Source: Paenibacillus piri (GTDB taxonomy: Bacteria > Bacillota > Bacilli > Paenibacillales > NBRC-103111). Taken from it: a stretch of 64,000 bases of DNA. Below, in pieces: positions 16,399-25,429 of the stretch (its first letter is position 1; each line of letters starts with the position of its first letter). The translations under genes were made by a program, and so were the position numbers. The notes beneath the pieces were generated by a model, which was given only the letters and a program-made list of their open reading frames with translations, ran no database searches and was not told where the DNA came from. Location of the stretch: contig NZ_SMRT01000008.1 of the NCBI RefSeq assembly GCF_004354045.1, positions 186,001 through 250,000 on the forward strand. Direction: 5' to 3'.

Positions 16399-18387
16399 TC
16401 AAGCTTTCCTAGGGTAATTAAATTCCCCTCTGTAGTTGGACGCATTGAAGTGCGGGTATTTGTCCGGCACCAGCACCTTGTCTGTAGCCGCAGGTCTGTC
16501 CTGCGTGTAAATGTACATCCGCTGCGCATCCCAGAGCAGAATTTCATCGCGGCCGTCCCCGGTAACGTCCAGCACCTCCGAGCAAAGATCGGGATGTCCG
16601 TCTTCCGGAAACACGACGACTCTTCTGCCGCTGCCGTCAATCAGGCCACCGAACTTGGTATTGCCGTTGAGCAGCACCAAATCCGAGCCGTCCCCTGCCC
16701 AACTGACCGGTGTAATGACGTTGCCGTTGCAGCCGGGCTCGAATTGATGAAGAAGCCGCCCCTGGCTGTCGTAAATATAGACGATGCCCTGTTCACCCCA
16801 GAAGGTGCTAACGCATAGCTCCAGTCCCGGCAGGTCGGGTCTGTAATTCCCGATGCTGACGCGCTGAACATGGCCGATCATATGCTTCTGCAAAATTTCG
16901 CCTTGCAGATTGGCGATCATAAACCCTTCATCGCCGGATGCAATTGCAATCAGCGGCTCCGGCGTATTAGGGTTCCAGCTGCCGAGCAAGATTTCATCGG
17001 TATGGTCGGTTGGCACCGGCAGCGTCCACAGCAATGTACCGTCGTGATCGACCCAATGGTAGCCGACGAACATTTCATCCTTGCCGTCGCCATCCATATC
17101 GACGGTATACGGGAAATGTCCGGTTACGCCCTCATGGAACGTCCACAGCAGCTCCAACTCGCTGTTATATACCCATAGCCGGCTGTAGCGGTCTTTGATA
17201 ATGATATCCGTGGCCGTCGCTTTGCCTGAGAAATTGGCGATCCGGATCGAATCCACGTTCACCCGGTCAAACGCGAATTGACCATGCGGCACATGGTACA
17301 GCTCCTTGGTCGATTCGACCGACATCGGCGTAGGAATCGATCGTTTGACATACCCGGTCCGGCCGTCCAAAATCATCAGCTCGAAATTCCGGGCCATGAC
17401 GACTTCATCATATCCGTCGCCATCGACATCGCACACTTGAAAAGGCAAGTCCGCCGAAAGCAAAATGTGATCCTCCAGTGTGCTTGCTTCTCCGAGCTGC
17501 CAAAGCACTTCGCCATCGAGGGTGATCGCCGTCAAGCAGCTGATATGGGCATACGCGTCGCCCTGGCCCCGCTTCTGGTGCTGGGCCAGCACCATTTGCA
17601 GCTCCTTGGAGCCGGTCAGATGCCCGAACCGGATTTGCCGGGAAGTGCCGAAATTTTTAAAATCGACGGTTTTCCACAGCCTTGGCTGAGCGTATTCGCT
17701 GCGCAACTGAGCGAGCTCCAGCGCGTTTGCCTTGACGGACGCGATCCACCCGCGGTGATCCTTCTCCGCCATCGATACTACGACGTCCGAGTATTGGGCG
17801 GGCATGCGGGAGGACAGTCCGATTCTACCGTTTGCATAGCTGCCGTCCTCCGCCTGCAGCAGCGCTTCGCCATTCACGGAAGCTTGCAGCTTGCTGCCGC
17901 TGCAGGTGATCTTCAGCCGGTACCGGTGGTCGACATCGTATTGGAAAGCGGCGGATGCGAGCTCCGTAATCCGTTCCTGATCCCGCTTGAGCAGCAGCAG
18001 CTTGCCTCCCTCAAAGCCGAGGAAGTAGTAGCGGCGGGCGTGCTGATAGCGGAATACAATCCCGGTATGCGTTAAAGTGGAAAGCGGACGCAGCGTAATT
18101 TCCAGCGTATAGTCCCGCCAGCTTACGTCGCCTTTAACCAGCAGCGGCCAAAAGGCGGGCTTGATGGCAAATTGGGGACGGGTTTGTTCCATATACTTAG
18201 TCCCGCGGTTCTCGGTAATAATCCAGGTCGGTCCGCGCCATCTGGAATACACCATCGGATCATGCCAATCGCCGTGATTGCCTGCCGAGGGATAATAGTG
18301 GTATTCGCCGATTGCCGAATGCTGTGGATCGTAAGGAAACGGTCCGATGGAGAATTGGGAAAAGTCGTCCTGCAATACTGTAATCAT
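16399..18387 (-). CDS. Lectin-like domain plus FG-GAP beta-propeller protein
   Basis: A 662-aa protein without signal peptide. Residues ~1-210 look like a concanavalin-like sandwich (WRDYTLEITLRPLSTLTHTGIVFRY style, as in DUF1080/LamG domains). The rest contains repeated DxDGDGxDE calcium-binding blades (VDGDGYDEVV, MDGDGKDEMF, TGDGRDEILL), as in rhamnogalacturonan-lyase-type beta-propellers. By analogy it may bind or cleave a pectin-like or other acidic polysaccharide. The lack of a signal peptide suggests cytoplasmic use on imported oligomers or another export route. Enzyme activity is inference. Confidence 0.7.
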   Translation of the reverse strand: MITVLQDDFSQFSIGPFPYDPQHSAIGEYHYYPSAGNHGDWHDPMVYSRWRGPTWIITENRGTKYMEQTRPQFAIKPAFWPLLVKGDVSWRDYTLEITLRPLSTLTHTGIVFRYQHARRYYFLGFEGGKLLLLKRDQERITELASAAFQYDVDHRYRLKITCSGSKLQASVNGEALLQAEDGSYANGRIGLSSRMPAQYSDVVVSMAEKDHRGWIASVKANALELAQLRSEYAQPRLWKTVDFKNFGTSRQIRFGHLTGSKELQMVLAQHQKRGQGDAYAHISCLTAITLDGEVLWQLGEASTLEDHILLSADLPFQVCDVDGDGYDEVVMARNFELMILDGRTGYVKRSIPTPMSVESTKELYHVPHGQFAFDRVNVDSIRIANFSGKATATDIIIKDRYSRLWVYNSELELLWTFHEGVTGHFPYTVDMDGDGKDEMFVGYHWVDHDGTLLWTLPVPTDHTDEILLGSWNPNTPEPLIAIASGDEGFMIANLQGEILQKHMIGHVQRVSIGNYRPDLPGLELCVSTFWGEQGIVYIYDSQGRLLHQFEPGCNGNVITPVSWAGDGSDLVLLNGNTKFGGLIDGSGRRVVVFPEDGHPDLCSEVLDVTGDGRDEILLWDAQRMYIYTQDRPAATDKVLVPDKYPHFNASNYRGEFNYPRKA

Positions 18388-18585
18388 TGCGTTAAGTCCT
18401 CCTCTAATGGGATCAGCATGCTTGTTTGCTGCTAATCTCCATACTTACGTTTCCGACCCGCAATCGCAATGGACATTTTTTATTTATTGTATATTTTTAA
18501 AGATCGAAGGCTGTATATTTTTTGATACGCACATGTTTTTTATATTATGGCCGATAAAGTCGCGGTCCCGAACGTCCGGTAACAT

Positions 18586-19470
18586 TCATCTTTTCTTGCC
18601 GAACAAAACCGAAAAGTCGAAGGTGATTTCCGTCGGCCTGCCGTTCAAATCGATGGCTTCCCGCAGCAGCCGGTCCGAAGCTCTCCAGGATAAGGGGGTC
18701 ATCCGGATAAGATGCTCCATATTGGCAGGCTCCACCAGAACGTTGTAACGCACGCGCTCCGCGGCAGCGAGCTCGAAATGTTTGCTGAACAGCTCAACGG
18801 AATGTTCGTTAGAATAGTCACGGCGTTTTGAGCGCTTAAAAAATAGGGATCGCAGCTGCCGCAGGTGGTCGCTTTCGGGAATCGCCTTGATCACCATGCC
18901 TTCATCCTTCAGCATTCTCCGGAACTCGGCATAGTTGGACGGCGACAAAATGTTCAGAATATAATCGATCCGTTCTTCGGCAATAGGACATCGGGCGAGA
19001 TCAGCTGCGCACCAAATCGCTGGTGCCGCCTCCTTCGCAGCCATCCGGACGCCCTCCCGGGAAAGATCGATCCCGATCCCCAGCACATCGCGCCACGCCT
19101 GGTCCCTCAGCTTTTGCTGAATGAAGGTCAAATGCGATCCTTCGCCGCAGCCCGCATCCAGCAGGCGCAGCGGTTCTTCGCCCGATCCTTGGCTGCTCGT
19201 GTTCACGATGCCTGTGCAAATGTGAGCGAGCAGCGGTTCAAAATAACCGGCCCGGCTTATGATTCGGCGGGCAGCGAACAACGGCTTGTCATATTTCGTT
19301 TTGGGCGTATGCAGCATCAGATTGACATACCCCTGCTTGGCTATATCGAAGCAATGGCCGTGCGTGCAAAGCAAGCTGCGATGCTGCAGCCGCATCGGCT
19401 GCGAGCAGATCGGGCAGGCAAATAGGGCTGCATGCTCCGCGAAGAAACGGCTGACTCTATTTATAGACAT
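18586..19470 (-). CDS. rlmA: 23S rRNA (guanine-N1)-methyltransferase, RlmA type
   Basis: A 294-aa SAM-dependent methyltransferase. The N-terminal zinc finger CPIC ... LCTHGHCFD is the RlmA/TlrB hallmark. The SAM motif LLDAGCGEGSHL follows near residue 105, and the mid-domain NILSPSNYAEFRR segment matches the family. It methylates N1 of a guanosine in 23S rRNA (G745 in Gram-negatives, G748 in many Gram-positives). The start at 19470 has GGGGTG seven bases upstream; two earlier Met codons lack good sites. No linked resistance gene. Confidence 0.85.
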   Translation of the reverse strand: MSINRVSRFFAEHAALFACPICSQPMRLQHRSLLCTHGHCFDIAKQGYVNLMLHTPKTKYDKPLFAARRIISRAGYFEPLLAHICTGIVNTSSQGSGEEPLRLLDAGCGEGSHLTFIQQKLRDQAWRDVLGIGIDLSREGVRMAAKEAAPAIWCAADLARCPIAEERIDYILNILSPSNYAEFRRMLKDEGMVIKAIPESDHLRQLRSLFFKRSKRRDYSNEHSVELFSKHFELAAAERVRYNVLVEPANMEHLIRMTPLSWRASDRLLREAIDLNGRPTEITFDFSVLFGKKR

Positions 19471-20049
19471 AAAAAACACCCCATTCATTCGTTTTCGGAG
19501 AATGAAATAAGGCGCAGTCAAATAAACCCGGCATTTTCACAAAAAATGGCAGGGCCTATAAAGTCTGCACCTCATTTTACCGATAACGAATGAACTGGAT
19601 GATCATGTCCCGATCGCACTCCTAGGATGAATAACGGATTCAGGAGCGAATAACGCTCCTTATGACAGTGTAATACTTGGCCAAGGGCGTTGCAAGCTGC
19701 GGCGGATTTTTCCATCAGAATGAGGGGGAGCCGCGGCGGCGTTATAGCCGATCGCCGTCCTCCGGAATTGCGATTTGTTCAAGCAAGCCTTCGGCTTCCA
19801 GCCTGGCGCGCAAATCGGCTCTTGTGACGAGACACCTCTTCGATATATTAAGTATAGATTGTTATTCCATTTATTAAAAAATGTTCTTAAGGGTACGTAT
19901 ACAGCCGAATTCTCATTCCTCGAGAACAGGGGGGCATAGACTGCATAAAGCGACGGTTTATTTTGCAGATGGCAGTACGTCTGGTTGGGTTTATAATACG
20001 GGAACTTGTATTCGTAATTATCATTGGATCACATCGGAGGGATGTAAGT
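19471..20049. other. Gene-poor interval with a possible gene tail
   Basis: About 580 bases without an intact gene. On the minus strand near 19739-19830 one frame reads as a plausible protein tail (TRADLRARLEAEGLLEQI ...) ending in a stop, with no start or ribosome site; it may be a remnant. Confidence 0.35.
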
Positions 20050-20766
20050 ATGTCTTGGCTTGTCGGTAAAATCCATGAAATAAACCGGTACCCGGTGAAA
20101 TCGTTCGCAGGCGAAAGTCTGGACATGTGCGATATTGAGACATACGGCTTGTATGGCGACCGTTTTTGCGCCTTTTATGAAGGGGCCGGAGAACGGTGGG
20201 AAAGCTACGTGACCGCGAGAGCGGTTCCCCGGATGCTTGCATATCGCGCAAAGCTCATTGAAGGGGGAGTAACCGTTACATCGCCTGACGGACGGACTTT
20301 TCGTTGGAATGAAGAGCTGCTGGCGGAAATTCAAAGCATCTCCCGGCGGAACCTGTCCATGACAAGCTGCCCAGACCGAAATTTTGAAAACGGCGGTCTC
20401 ATGGCCGTTGACCTGGCCAATATCCTGATTGTGACGGACGTTTCGTTGCGCAAGCTTGAATCGGTATGGGACAAACGATTGGACCCGCGCCGCTTCAGAG
20501 CGAACCTGATCGTAGTTTTGGACGAAGATGCGCTGCATGAAAACGACTGGATCGGAAAGAGGTTATCCATAGGCGGTGCGGAGCTGCAAGTCGATCGTTA
20601 TTGCAAACGATGCTCGATGATTACTCTGGACCCGGATACGCTTGAACGGGATGCGACTTTACTAAAGCAGGTACATGAGAGGTTGGATTTGAATTTCGGC
20701 GTTTACGCTTCAGTGATCAAGACGGGACAAGTGCGGGTAGGCGATAACGTATATGTGGCGAATTGA
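20050..20766 (+). CDS. MOSC-domain protein
   Basis: A 238-aa protein with an N-terminal MOSC-N-like beta barrel (IHEINRYPVKSF) and a C-terminal MOSC domain containing RFRANLIV and RYCKRCSMITLDP, where the conserved Cys sits. MOSC proteins handle sulfur on the molybdenum cofactor or reduce N-hydroxylated compounds with it. The ATG follows GGAGGG by eight bases. Single gene; no molybdenum genes nearby. Confidence 0.88.
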   Translation: MSWLVGKIHEINRYPVKSFAGESLDMCDIETYGLYGDRFCAFYEGAGERWESYVTARAVPRMLAYRAKLIEGGVTVTSPDGRTFRWNEELLAEIQSISRRNLSMTSCPDRNFENGGLMAVDLANILIVTDVSLRKLESVWDKRLDPRRFRANLIVVLDEDALHENDWIGKRLSIGGAELQVDRYCKRCSMITLDPDTLERDATLLKQVHERLDLNFGVYASVIKTGQVRVGDNVYVAN

Positions 20767-20777
20767 TCGGCAATGCA

Positions 20778-20814
20778 AACCGGCCTTGCCGCGAACTGAA
20801 GCGCAAGGCCGGTT
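20778..20814. terminator. Bidirectional terminator
   Basis: 12-bp stem AACCGGCCTTGC/GCAAGGCCGGTT between the convergent MOSC and VOC genes; flanking A/T runs are modest. Confidence 0.75.
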
Positions 20815-20825
20815 AATTGATTATG

Positions 20826-21281
20826 TTACCCTTCGTACGCCCGCTTCAGCGCCTGAATGTCGATCTTGTTCATTTGCAGCATCGCTTGCATCACTCTGCC
20901 CGCTTTCGCCGGATCCGGGTCATGCAGCAGCTCGCCCAATGTCGTAGGGATAATTTGCCATGATACGCCGAATTTGTCCCGAAGCCAGCCGCAACGCTGG
21001 GCTTCACCGCCTGCGGACAGCTTCTCCCACAGCTCGTCGACTTCCTCCTGGGTCGTACAGTTCACGAATAACGATATGGCCGGAGAGAAAGTAAAGTTCG
21101 GTCCGCCGTTGAGCGCCATAAACGATTGGCCTTCAAGCTCGAACGTCCCGGACATGACGGTGCCTCCGTCTCCGTTGCGTATAAGGCTTACAATTTTGGA
21201 GTTTTTGAAAACGGACACATAGAATTGAATGGCCTCTTCCGCATTGTCGTTGAACCATAAAAACGGGTTAATTTTTTGCAT
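20826..21281 (-). CDS. VOC-family protein, PhnB-like
   Basis: A 151-aa single-module vicinal-oxygen-chelate protein beginning QKINPFLWFNDNAEEAIQFY and carrying LRDKFGVSWQIIP, both typical of the PhnB/3-demethylubiquinone methyltransferase-like subfamily. Soluble, likely a dimer. The real reaction of these proteins is generally unknown. Confidence 0.88.
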   Translation of the reverse strand: MQKINPFLWFNDNAEEAIQFYVSVFKNSKIVSLIRNGDGGTVMSGTFELEGQSFMALNGGPNFTFSPAISLFVNCTTQEEVDELWEKLSAGGEAQRCGWLRDKFGVSWQIIPTTLGELLHDPDPAKAGRVMQAMLQMNKIDIQALKRAYEG

Positions 21282-21421
21282 GTCATTCCGCTCCTCTACA
21301 ACGAATTAACTTCTCGTATATAAATATTAACATGCGGAAGGGGCTTCGGTTTCTTGTGGATTGCTGTTTTGCGGGCTTTCCGCGAAGATTAGAGCGGCCG
21401 CGAATTTGCATCGCTTTTCGA

Positions 21422-21793
21422 TCAAATTGCGATCCGATGGAGACGATCCAGCGCTTCGGCTTCCGTCGGCTTGAACAGCACGTTATCGCCTTGATTGCAT
21501 TCGTATATGAAGTCTTTCAGACTTTTGCTGGTAACGCCGGAAAAATCGCCGACGATCGCCAGTTTCATCTTGTAATTCGTATATTTTTGCAAAATTTCGC
21601 CGGCCAGCCTTGTCCGTAATTCGAAGAAATCGCCAGTAAGCTGTTCTTCTCTCAAAATCATTTTGCTGCAGCCGTTGTTGTAATGGACGTCCGCCATGAG
21701 ATCCAATGCGTCGTTCACATTGTTAATAATGATGGCTTCGCTGTGTACAATGGCCACTTTGGAATCGTTTCTTTGATCGATCACAATTTTCAT
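21422..21793 (-). CDS. DUF4180-type protein
   Basis: A 123-aa soluble alpha/beta protein. I start it at the ATG at 21793, six bases after GGAGG; the frame extends upstream into the kinase-like gene. The stretch NNVNDALDLMADVHYNNG and the EEQLTGDFFELRTRLAGEILQK helix fit my memory of DUF4180. It follows the APH-fold gene by 16 bases, so the two are co-transcribed. Function unknown. Confidence 0.75.
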   Translation of the reverse strand: MKIVIDQRNDSKVAIVHSEAIIINNVNDALDLMADVHYNNGCSKMILREEQLTGDFFELRTRLAGEILQKYTNYKMKLAIVGDFSGVTSKSLKDFIYECNQGDNVLFKPTEAEALDRLHRIAI

Positions 21794-21809
21794 ACCGGTC
21801 CTCCGTCCT

Positions 21810-22802
21810 TTAATACGGTGAATCACCCAACGACTTCGCTTTACGTATCTCCTCCAAAAGCTCGTTTCGTGCTCGGTCCTCATCCTGCTCATTGCCTTGA
21901 AGCATCCGATAACGACTCTCCATAATGATAAGCAATATACTGTATATGCCGTACAGATTCAGCAGGCATCGTTCGCTCCAGGAGGGGGCTTGTTGCGTTC
22001 TGCCGTAGCCGCGGTTAAAGCCTTCATTTTGTTCCACGAACCCAAAGACAAAATCCAGCAGCGGGTCGCCGAAAAGCGACCGTTCGCAGTCCGTTATACC
22101 CGTAACCTCCAGCGTATCCGCATCGACGAAAATATTCCCCCACCATAAATCCCGATGGACGAGACGGGGCGTTTTCACGGTATCCAGCATGTCACGCTTG
22201 GCGGAAAACAAGCTCCGCAGCTCATCCCAGCCGATTGGAAGCTCCACCGCGGCCTCTTTGCCGTCTTGAATCAGATCGTCTATACAACCAATAAACGCTT
22301 CGGACCATGATGCAAAGCGTTGGCTGCCGGAAAGAGCGGCTCCGAACGTTTGTCCGGTAATGTTATGAATTTGTTTCGCATATGCGCCGATTTGCCGGTT
22401 CACCTCATGAAATTGTTCTGCGGTCAGCTTGCTCTGCAATTGATCGAGCGGCATGCCGGGCATATATTCCATGAAGAAATAATCGCTTCTTATTATGTTC
22501 CGCTTTGTGCTGTAAACATACACTTGGGGCACCGGTACGGTAGTGGACCGCGCAATCAGCTTTAAGCTTTCAATTTCGGAGCCCATTATATTTTTTTCGC
22601 ATCGCAGCACCCGGACATTCGGGGAAGGGGCCACTTTCAGTACCGTTTTGAAACGATCGCGCAATGCAATCGCATAAGCGGTATTAAAAAAGCCGCCGGT
22701 CAGCTCTTCGATAGAATCTATTTCTGCATCATGGCCAAACGCGTCTTTCACCATTTGCTCGATAACCGCTTCAGCGACGATTGTTTTGGTAACGCTGTTC
22801 AA
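21810..22802 (-). CDS. APH-fold phosphotransferase
   Basis: A 330-aa kinase-fold protein with LVHRDLWWGNIFVD (catalytic Asp and metal-binding Asn) and GITDCERSLFGDPLLD (second metal site). It starts at TTG with GAGGTGAGG upstream. It lies 24 bases after an AAC(3)-type acetyltransferase and 16 bases before the DUF4180 gene. Two aminoglycoside-enzyme folds in one operon suggest a shared small-molecule substrate or an antibiotic-modifying unit, but true resistance cannot be judged from sequence. Confidence 0.85.
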   Translation of the reverse strand: MNSVTKTIVAEAVIEQMVKDAFGHDAEIDSIEELTGGFFNTAYAIALRDRFKTVLKVAPSPNVRVLRCEKNIMGSEIESLKLIARSTTVPVPQVYVYSTKRNIIRSDYFFMEYMPGMPLDQLQSKLTAEQFHEVNRQIGAYAKQIHNITGQTFGAALSGSQRFASWSEAFIGCIDDLIQDGKEAAVELPIGWDELRSLFSAKRDMLDTVKTPRLVHRDLWWGNIFVDADTLEVTGITDCERSLFGDPLLDFVFGFVEQNEGFNRGYGRTQQAPSWSERCLLNLYGIYSILLIIMESRYRMLQGNEQDEDRARNELLEEIRKAKSLGDSPY

Positions 22803-22826
22803 GATGGCGCCTCACCTCATTTGAGC

Positions 22827-23636
22827 TTATTTGAACCGATTTTGCAGCAGCCATTGCTTGGCATAGTCCACAGCTTCCTGCATATCGAAAAGCTTGCACT
22901 CGGCATGGCCTACGAATCCTTTTTGGACGCTGCCTTGCAGCTCAAAATGCTCTCCGATGTCTGCAAAATCGGCGGCATCATATGCAAAGTCCGTAAACCG
23001 TTTCCAGATCCGCCCGCTTTTCTCGAGTACGGCCGTCCCCATCGTTTTGGTCGGCATGTTCGGTATTTGAGCTTCGGCCAGATGAAAGCTTGTGCAGCTA
23101 TGATATCCGACGCCCAGCAGAAGCACCTTCGCATGAAGCTGATAAAGCCTTCCAAGCGGCGACGACATACCGAACTGCGGCGTCAATTCATGAACGGCGG
23201 CAATGCGCTCTCCATACTTTCCGTTTGCGCAAAAGGATACCTGGGGATGCGGCGATCTTGTCGTATTCGGAAACGTTCTGAACAGTTCGGCAATACGTCC
23301 CATTCCCCGGGTCGGTGTCACTGCCGGATCGAATGCCGGCATTTCGCGGTAAATGATCTCGAGCCAATCATGCGGAACGGGGGGATTCTCCCACTCGGCG
23401 GGATCGCTCCAATCGCTGCTATGCGCAGGCATGACCAATGTTCCGTCCGCTCCAACCGTATGAGTCAACGCTTGGACGACCGCTTGCGGGCCTCCGCAAA
23501 CCCAGCCCAGACTGGATAGGGAGGAATGGACGAGAAGAAGGTCGCCTTCCCGAACTCCGAGCTTCCGTAAATCGCGAACGATTCCGTTCATGGTGACAGG
23601 TGTATCGGTACGTTCGATGATTGTTTTTTCATTCAT
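22827..23636 (-). CDS. AAC(3)-family aminoglycoside N-acetyltransferase-like protein
   Basis: A 269-aa enzyme of the antibiotic NAT (AAC(3), YokD) fold. The family stretch LLVHSSLSSLGWVCGGPQAVV, the TRGMGRIAELFR segment and the HPQVSFCANG region are all present, as is HSCTSFHLAE near the C-terminus with the conserved His. It transfers acetyl from acetyl-CoA to an amine; several chromosomal members do not act on clinical aminoglycosides. First gene of a three-gene minus-strand operon. Confidence 0.88.
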   Translation of the reverse strand: MNEKTIIERTDTPVTMNGIVRDLRKLGVREGDLLLVHSSLSSLGWVCGGPQAVVQALTHTVGADGTLVMPAHSSDWSDPAEWENPPVPHDWLEIIYREMPAFDPAVTPTRGMGRIAELFRTFPNTTRSPHPQVSFCANGKYGERIAAVHELTPQFGMSSPLGRLYQLHAKVLLLGVGYHSCTSFHLAEAQIPNMPTKTMGTAVLEKSGRIWKRFTDFAYDAADFADIGEHFELQGSVQKGFVGHAECKLFDMQEAVDYAKQWLLQNRFK

Positions 23637-24015
23637 GGATGATTCAGCTCCTATCGGTCAATTGCCAGCATGATCTGAACGGCAAATCATGCAAGAGAGC
23701 GGTAACCGCTTAAACAGCGACTGCTATTATAAACGATATTACCATAACATGTATGATCCCTTCCGGTTAAGAATCGCTTAAATCAAAAAGTCCGGGTCCA
23801 TAAGCGCAAATAAGACCGGAGCAAACGCTCCGATCTGCATTGAAAGAAAAAAATGATTCCCGATGCTACTTGGCTGAACAGCCGGTTCGGTGTTCCAGTG
23901 ATCGGTCGAAGCCCAGTCCGGTCTGTCGGGCACAGGGATGAACCCGTTTCGAATGGGGCATTAAGCTTCGATACGACAAAGCATATTCATGCCGAATCAG
24001 AATCCGCGCAATTGG
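23637..24015. other. Gene-poor interval
   Basis: Upstream region of the acetyltransferase operon plus the downstream region of the SRPBCC gene. Only a weak GGAGC/GCTCC hairpin near 23818 is visible. Confidence 0.35.
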
Positions 24016-24471
24016 TTACAGGGCAACCGCCGGCAGGGCTGCGCCCGTTTCAAGCAAGCTTTTCAAACTGCTCATAATGGCCGGCCATCCGTTATTTAAT
24101 CCCACGAAGGTATCGTCTTTATCCACGAGATCGGCTGGCGACAAATTTTCATGCCGGAGCGTCAATTTTACGGTCGAGCCCATCGGTTTCAACTCGAAGG
24201 TGACTCTTGACGGCTGCTCGCGGGGGGTCTTATCGCCTACCATGTTCCAGGTGAAAGAAAGCAGGCGGTTCGGCACGCATGTTACGATTTGTCCGTGGTC
24301 GGTTATTTGTCCGTTCCGCGAATAGGCAATGGTCGAGCCTTCCCGCCAATCGGATTCAATCCGGCTGCCAAAAAAGTATTTTTCGGTAAAATCGCTGCTT
24401 GTTAATGCTTCCCACAGCTTTTCCGGTGTCGTGGCGATGTAAGTCACATAAATAAAGGACGGATCCGTCAT
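24016..24471 (-). CDS. SRPBCC/AHSA1-domain protein
   Basis: A 151-aa START-like fold protein (FIYVTYIATTPEKLWEALTSSDFTEKYFFG). It overlaps the upstream arsR by 4 bases, the usual arrangement for this pair in Firmicutes. The domain forms a hydrophobic pocket; ligand unknown. Confidence 0.88.
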   Translation of the reverse strand: MTDPSFIYVTYIATTPEKLWEALTSSDFTEKYFFGSRIESDWREGSTIAYSRNGQITDHGQIVTCVPNRLLSFTWNMVGDKTPREQPSRVTFELKPMGSTVKLTLRHENLSPADLVDKDDTFVGLNNGWPAIMSSLKSLLETGAALPAVAL

Positions 24472-24779
24472 GTTTTCTCCTCCAGTTTATTTTTTAGTTC
24501 CAGCAATGCTTCAACCCGATGCCGCTCATATTTTCCGATCCAACGATCGTATATATCTCCGATAGGGGCGGCATTCAGGTAATGCAGCTTATGCCGGCCG
24601 TGCCATTCAACGACGATTAAATTCGCTTCCTCTAATAGCAACAGGTGCTTTGTGACCGATTGACGGGTCATTTCCAGATGTTCGCACAGTTCATTTAATG
24701 TTTGGCCGTTTTTCTTGAACAGCTCGTCAAGAAGCTGTCTTCGGCTTGAATCGGCGAGAGCCTTAAATACTTTATCCAT
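24468..24779 (-). CDS. ArsR-family winged-helix regulator
   Basis: A 103-aa repressor with the helix-turn-helix LNELCEHLEMTRQSVTKHLLLLEEANLI. It lacks the metal-binding CxC of ArsR/SmtB, as is usual for regulators paired with SRPBCC proteins. I start it at the ATG at 24779. There is no Shine-Dalgarno, but a consensus promoter places transcription start at this ATG, so the message is probably leaderless; the earlier ATG at 24800 lies inside the promoter spacer. Likely autoregulated. Confidence 0.85.
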   Translation of the reverse strand: MDKVFKALADSSRRQLLDELFKKNGQTLNELCEHLEMTRQSVTKHLLLLEEANLIVVEWHGRHKLHYLNAAPIGDIYDRWIGKYERHRVEALLELKNKLEEKT

Positions 24780-24815
24780 ACTGCCATTATATGCAACCAT
24801 TTATATGCATGTCAA
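24780..24815 (-). promoter_or_regulatory. Consensus sigma-A promoter giving a leaderless arsR mRNA
   Basis: On the minus strand TTGACA (24810-24815), 18 bases, TATAAT (24786-24791), then six bases to the arsR ATG. Direct repeats TGCATATAAATGG and TTGCATATAATGG lie across the spacer and -10 and could be the ArsR operator. Confidence 0.7.
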
Positions 24816-24849
24816 GCTATCCATCCATTTACATATCTTTCCGACATAA

Positions 24850-25155
24850 TCACCTAATATACGAAAGTATGCCGATCACGCTCAGAACCCAAACCAGAGG
24901 GAGCAGGTTCCACAATAGCGCAGCTTTATATTTTTTGAGTATAAAGAGCCGCCAGCCAGCGATTATTGCAACGAGCAGACCGAACGGATAAGCAGCGAGG
25001 TACGCAAGGAAAAACCAAGTTGTCTTTTCCCTGAATACGCTCGCATCGGTAAATCCCATCATGGCCATACCGGCAAGGAAAAGCCATACGAAAATAAACA
25101 ACACGAATACGAGATGAGATCCGATTAACAGCCACAACGTTTTTGCCCGACTCGT
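24850..25155 (-). CDS. Small three-helix membrane protein with a non-standard start
   Basis: About 101 residues with three hydrophobic segments (LWLLIGSHLVFVLFIFVWLF; FFLAYLAAYPFGLLVAIIAGW; LLWNLLPLVWVLSVIGILSYI). A perfect AAAGGAGG (25163-25170) sits seven bases before an ACG codon, where ATG is expected; the next in-frame start-type codon is a TTG much too far away. The gene may have lost its start codon, or initiates inefficiently at ACG. It follows the acetyltransferase C-terminal fragment by 32 bases, as in an operon. Function unknown. Confidence 0.5.
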   Translation of the reverse strand, partial: TSRAKTLWLLIGSHLVFVLFIFVWLFLAGMAMMGFTDASVFREKTTWFFLAYLAAYPFGLLVAIIAGWRLFILKKYKAALLWNLLPLVWVLSVIGILSYIR

Positions 25156-25187
25156 ACCGATTCCTCCTTTCGGTTCGGCTTTAACGA

Positions 25188-25391
25188 TCAACGATATCGA
25201 TTGCAGAACTCGGCATACTCGCGAAACGGCGTTGAATAGACGTGAACTTCTCCGTATTCGGATTTGTACGAATGATGTTTTGTAGCCAGCTTTTGATACA
25301 GACGGTTCGTGTACGCGTTGCCCGCCGGCGTCGGAATTCTCACTTCTTGTACATCGGGGTTCGCGTCCTGGATTTGTTCGGCCAACACTTG
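25188..25391 (-). pseudogene. C-terminal half of a split acetyltransferase-like gene (inverted)
   Basis: A 67-residue frame with no start: QVLAEQIQDANPDVQEV ... AGNAYTNRLYQKLATKHHS ... ending FCNRYR. It reads as the natural continuation of the plus-strand N-terminal half that ends at 25736: joining ...RGL to QVLAEQ restores an uninterrupted frame. The two halves are in opposite orientation, implying an inversion with a breakpoint inside this gene. Confidence 0.55.
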
Positions 25392-25429
25392 CTTCTAAAT
25401 ATTCAAAAAATAATGATGGGGTGGAATAC

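Noticed and set aside
20778..20814. Hairpin as a regulatory element
   Set aside because: Its position between two convergent stops is explained simply by termination.
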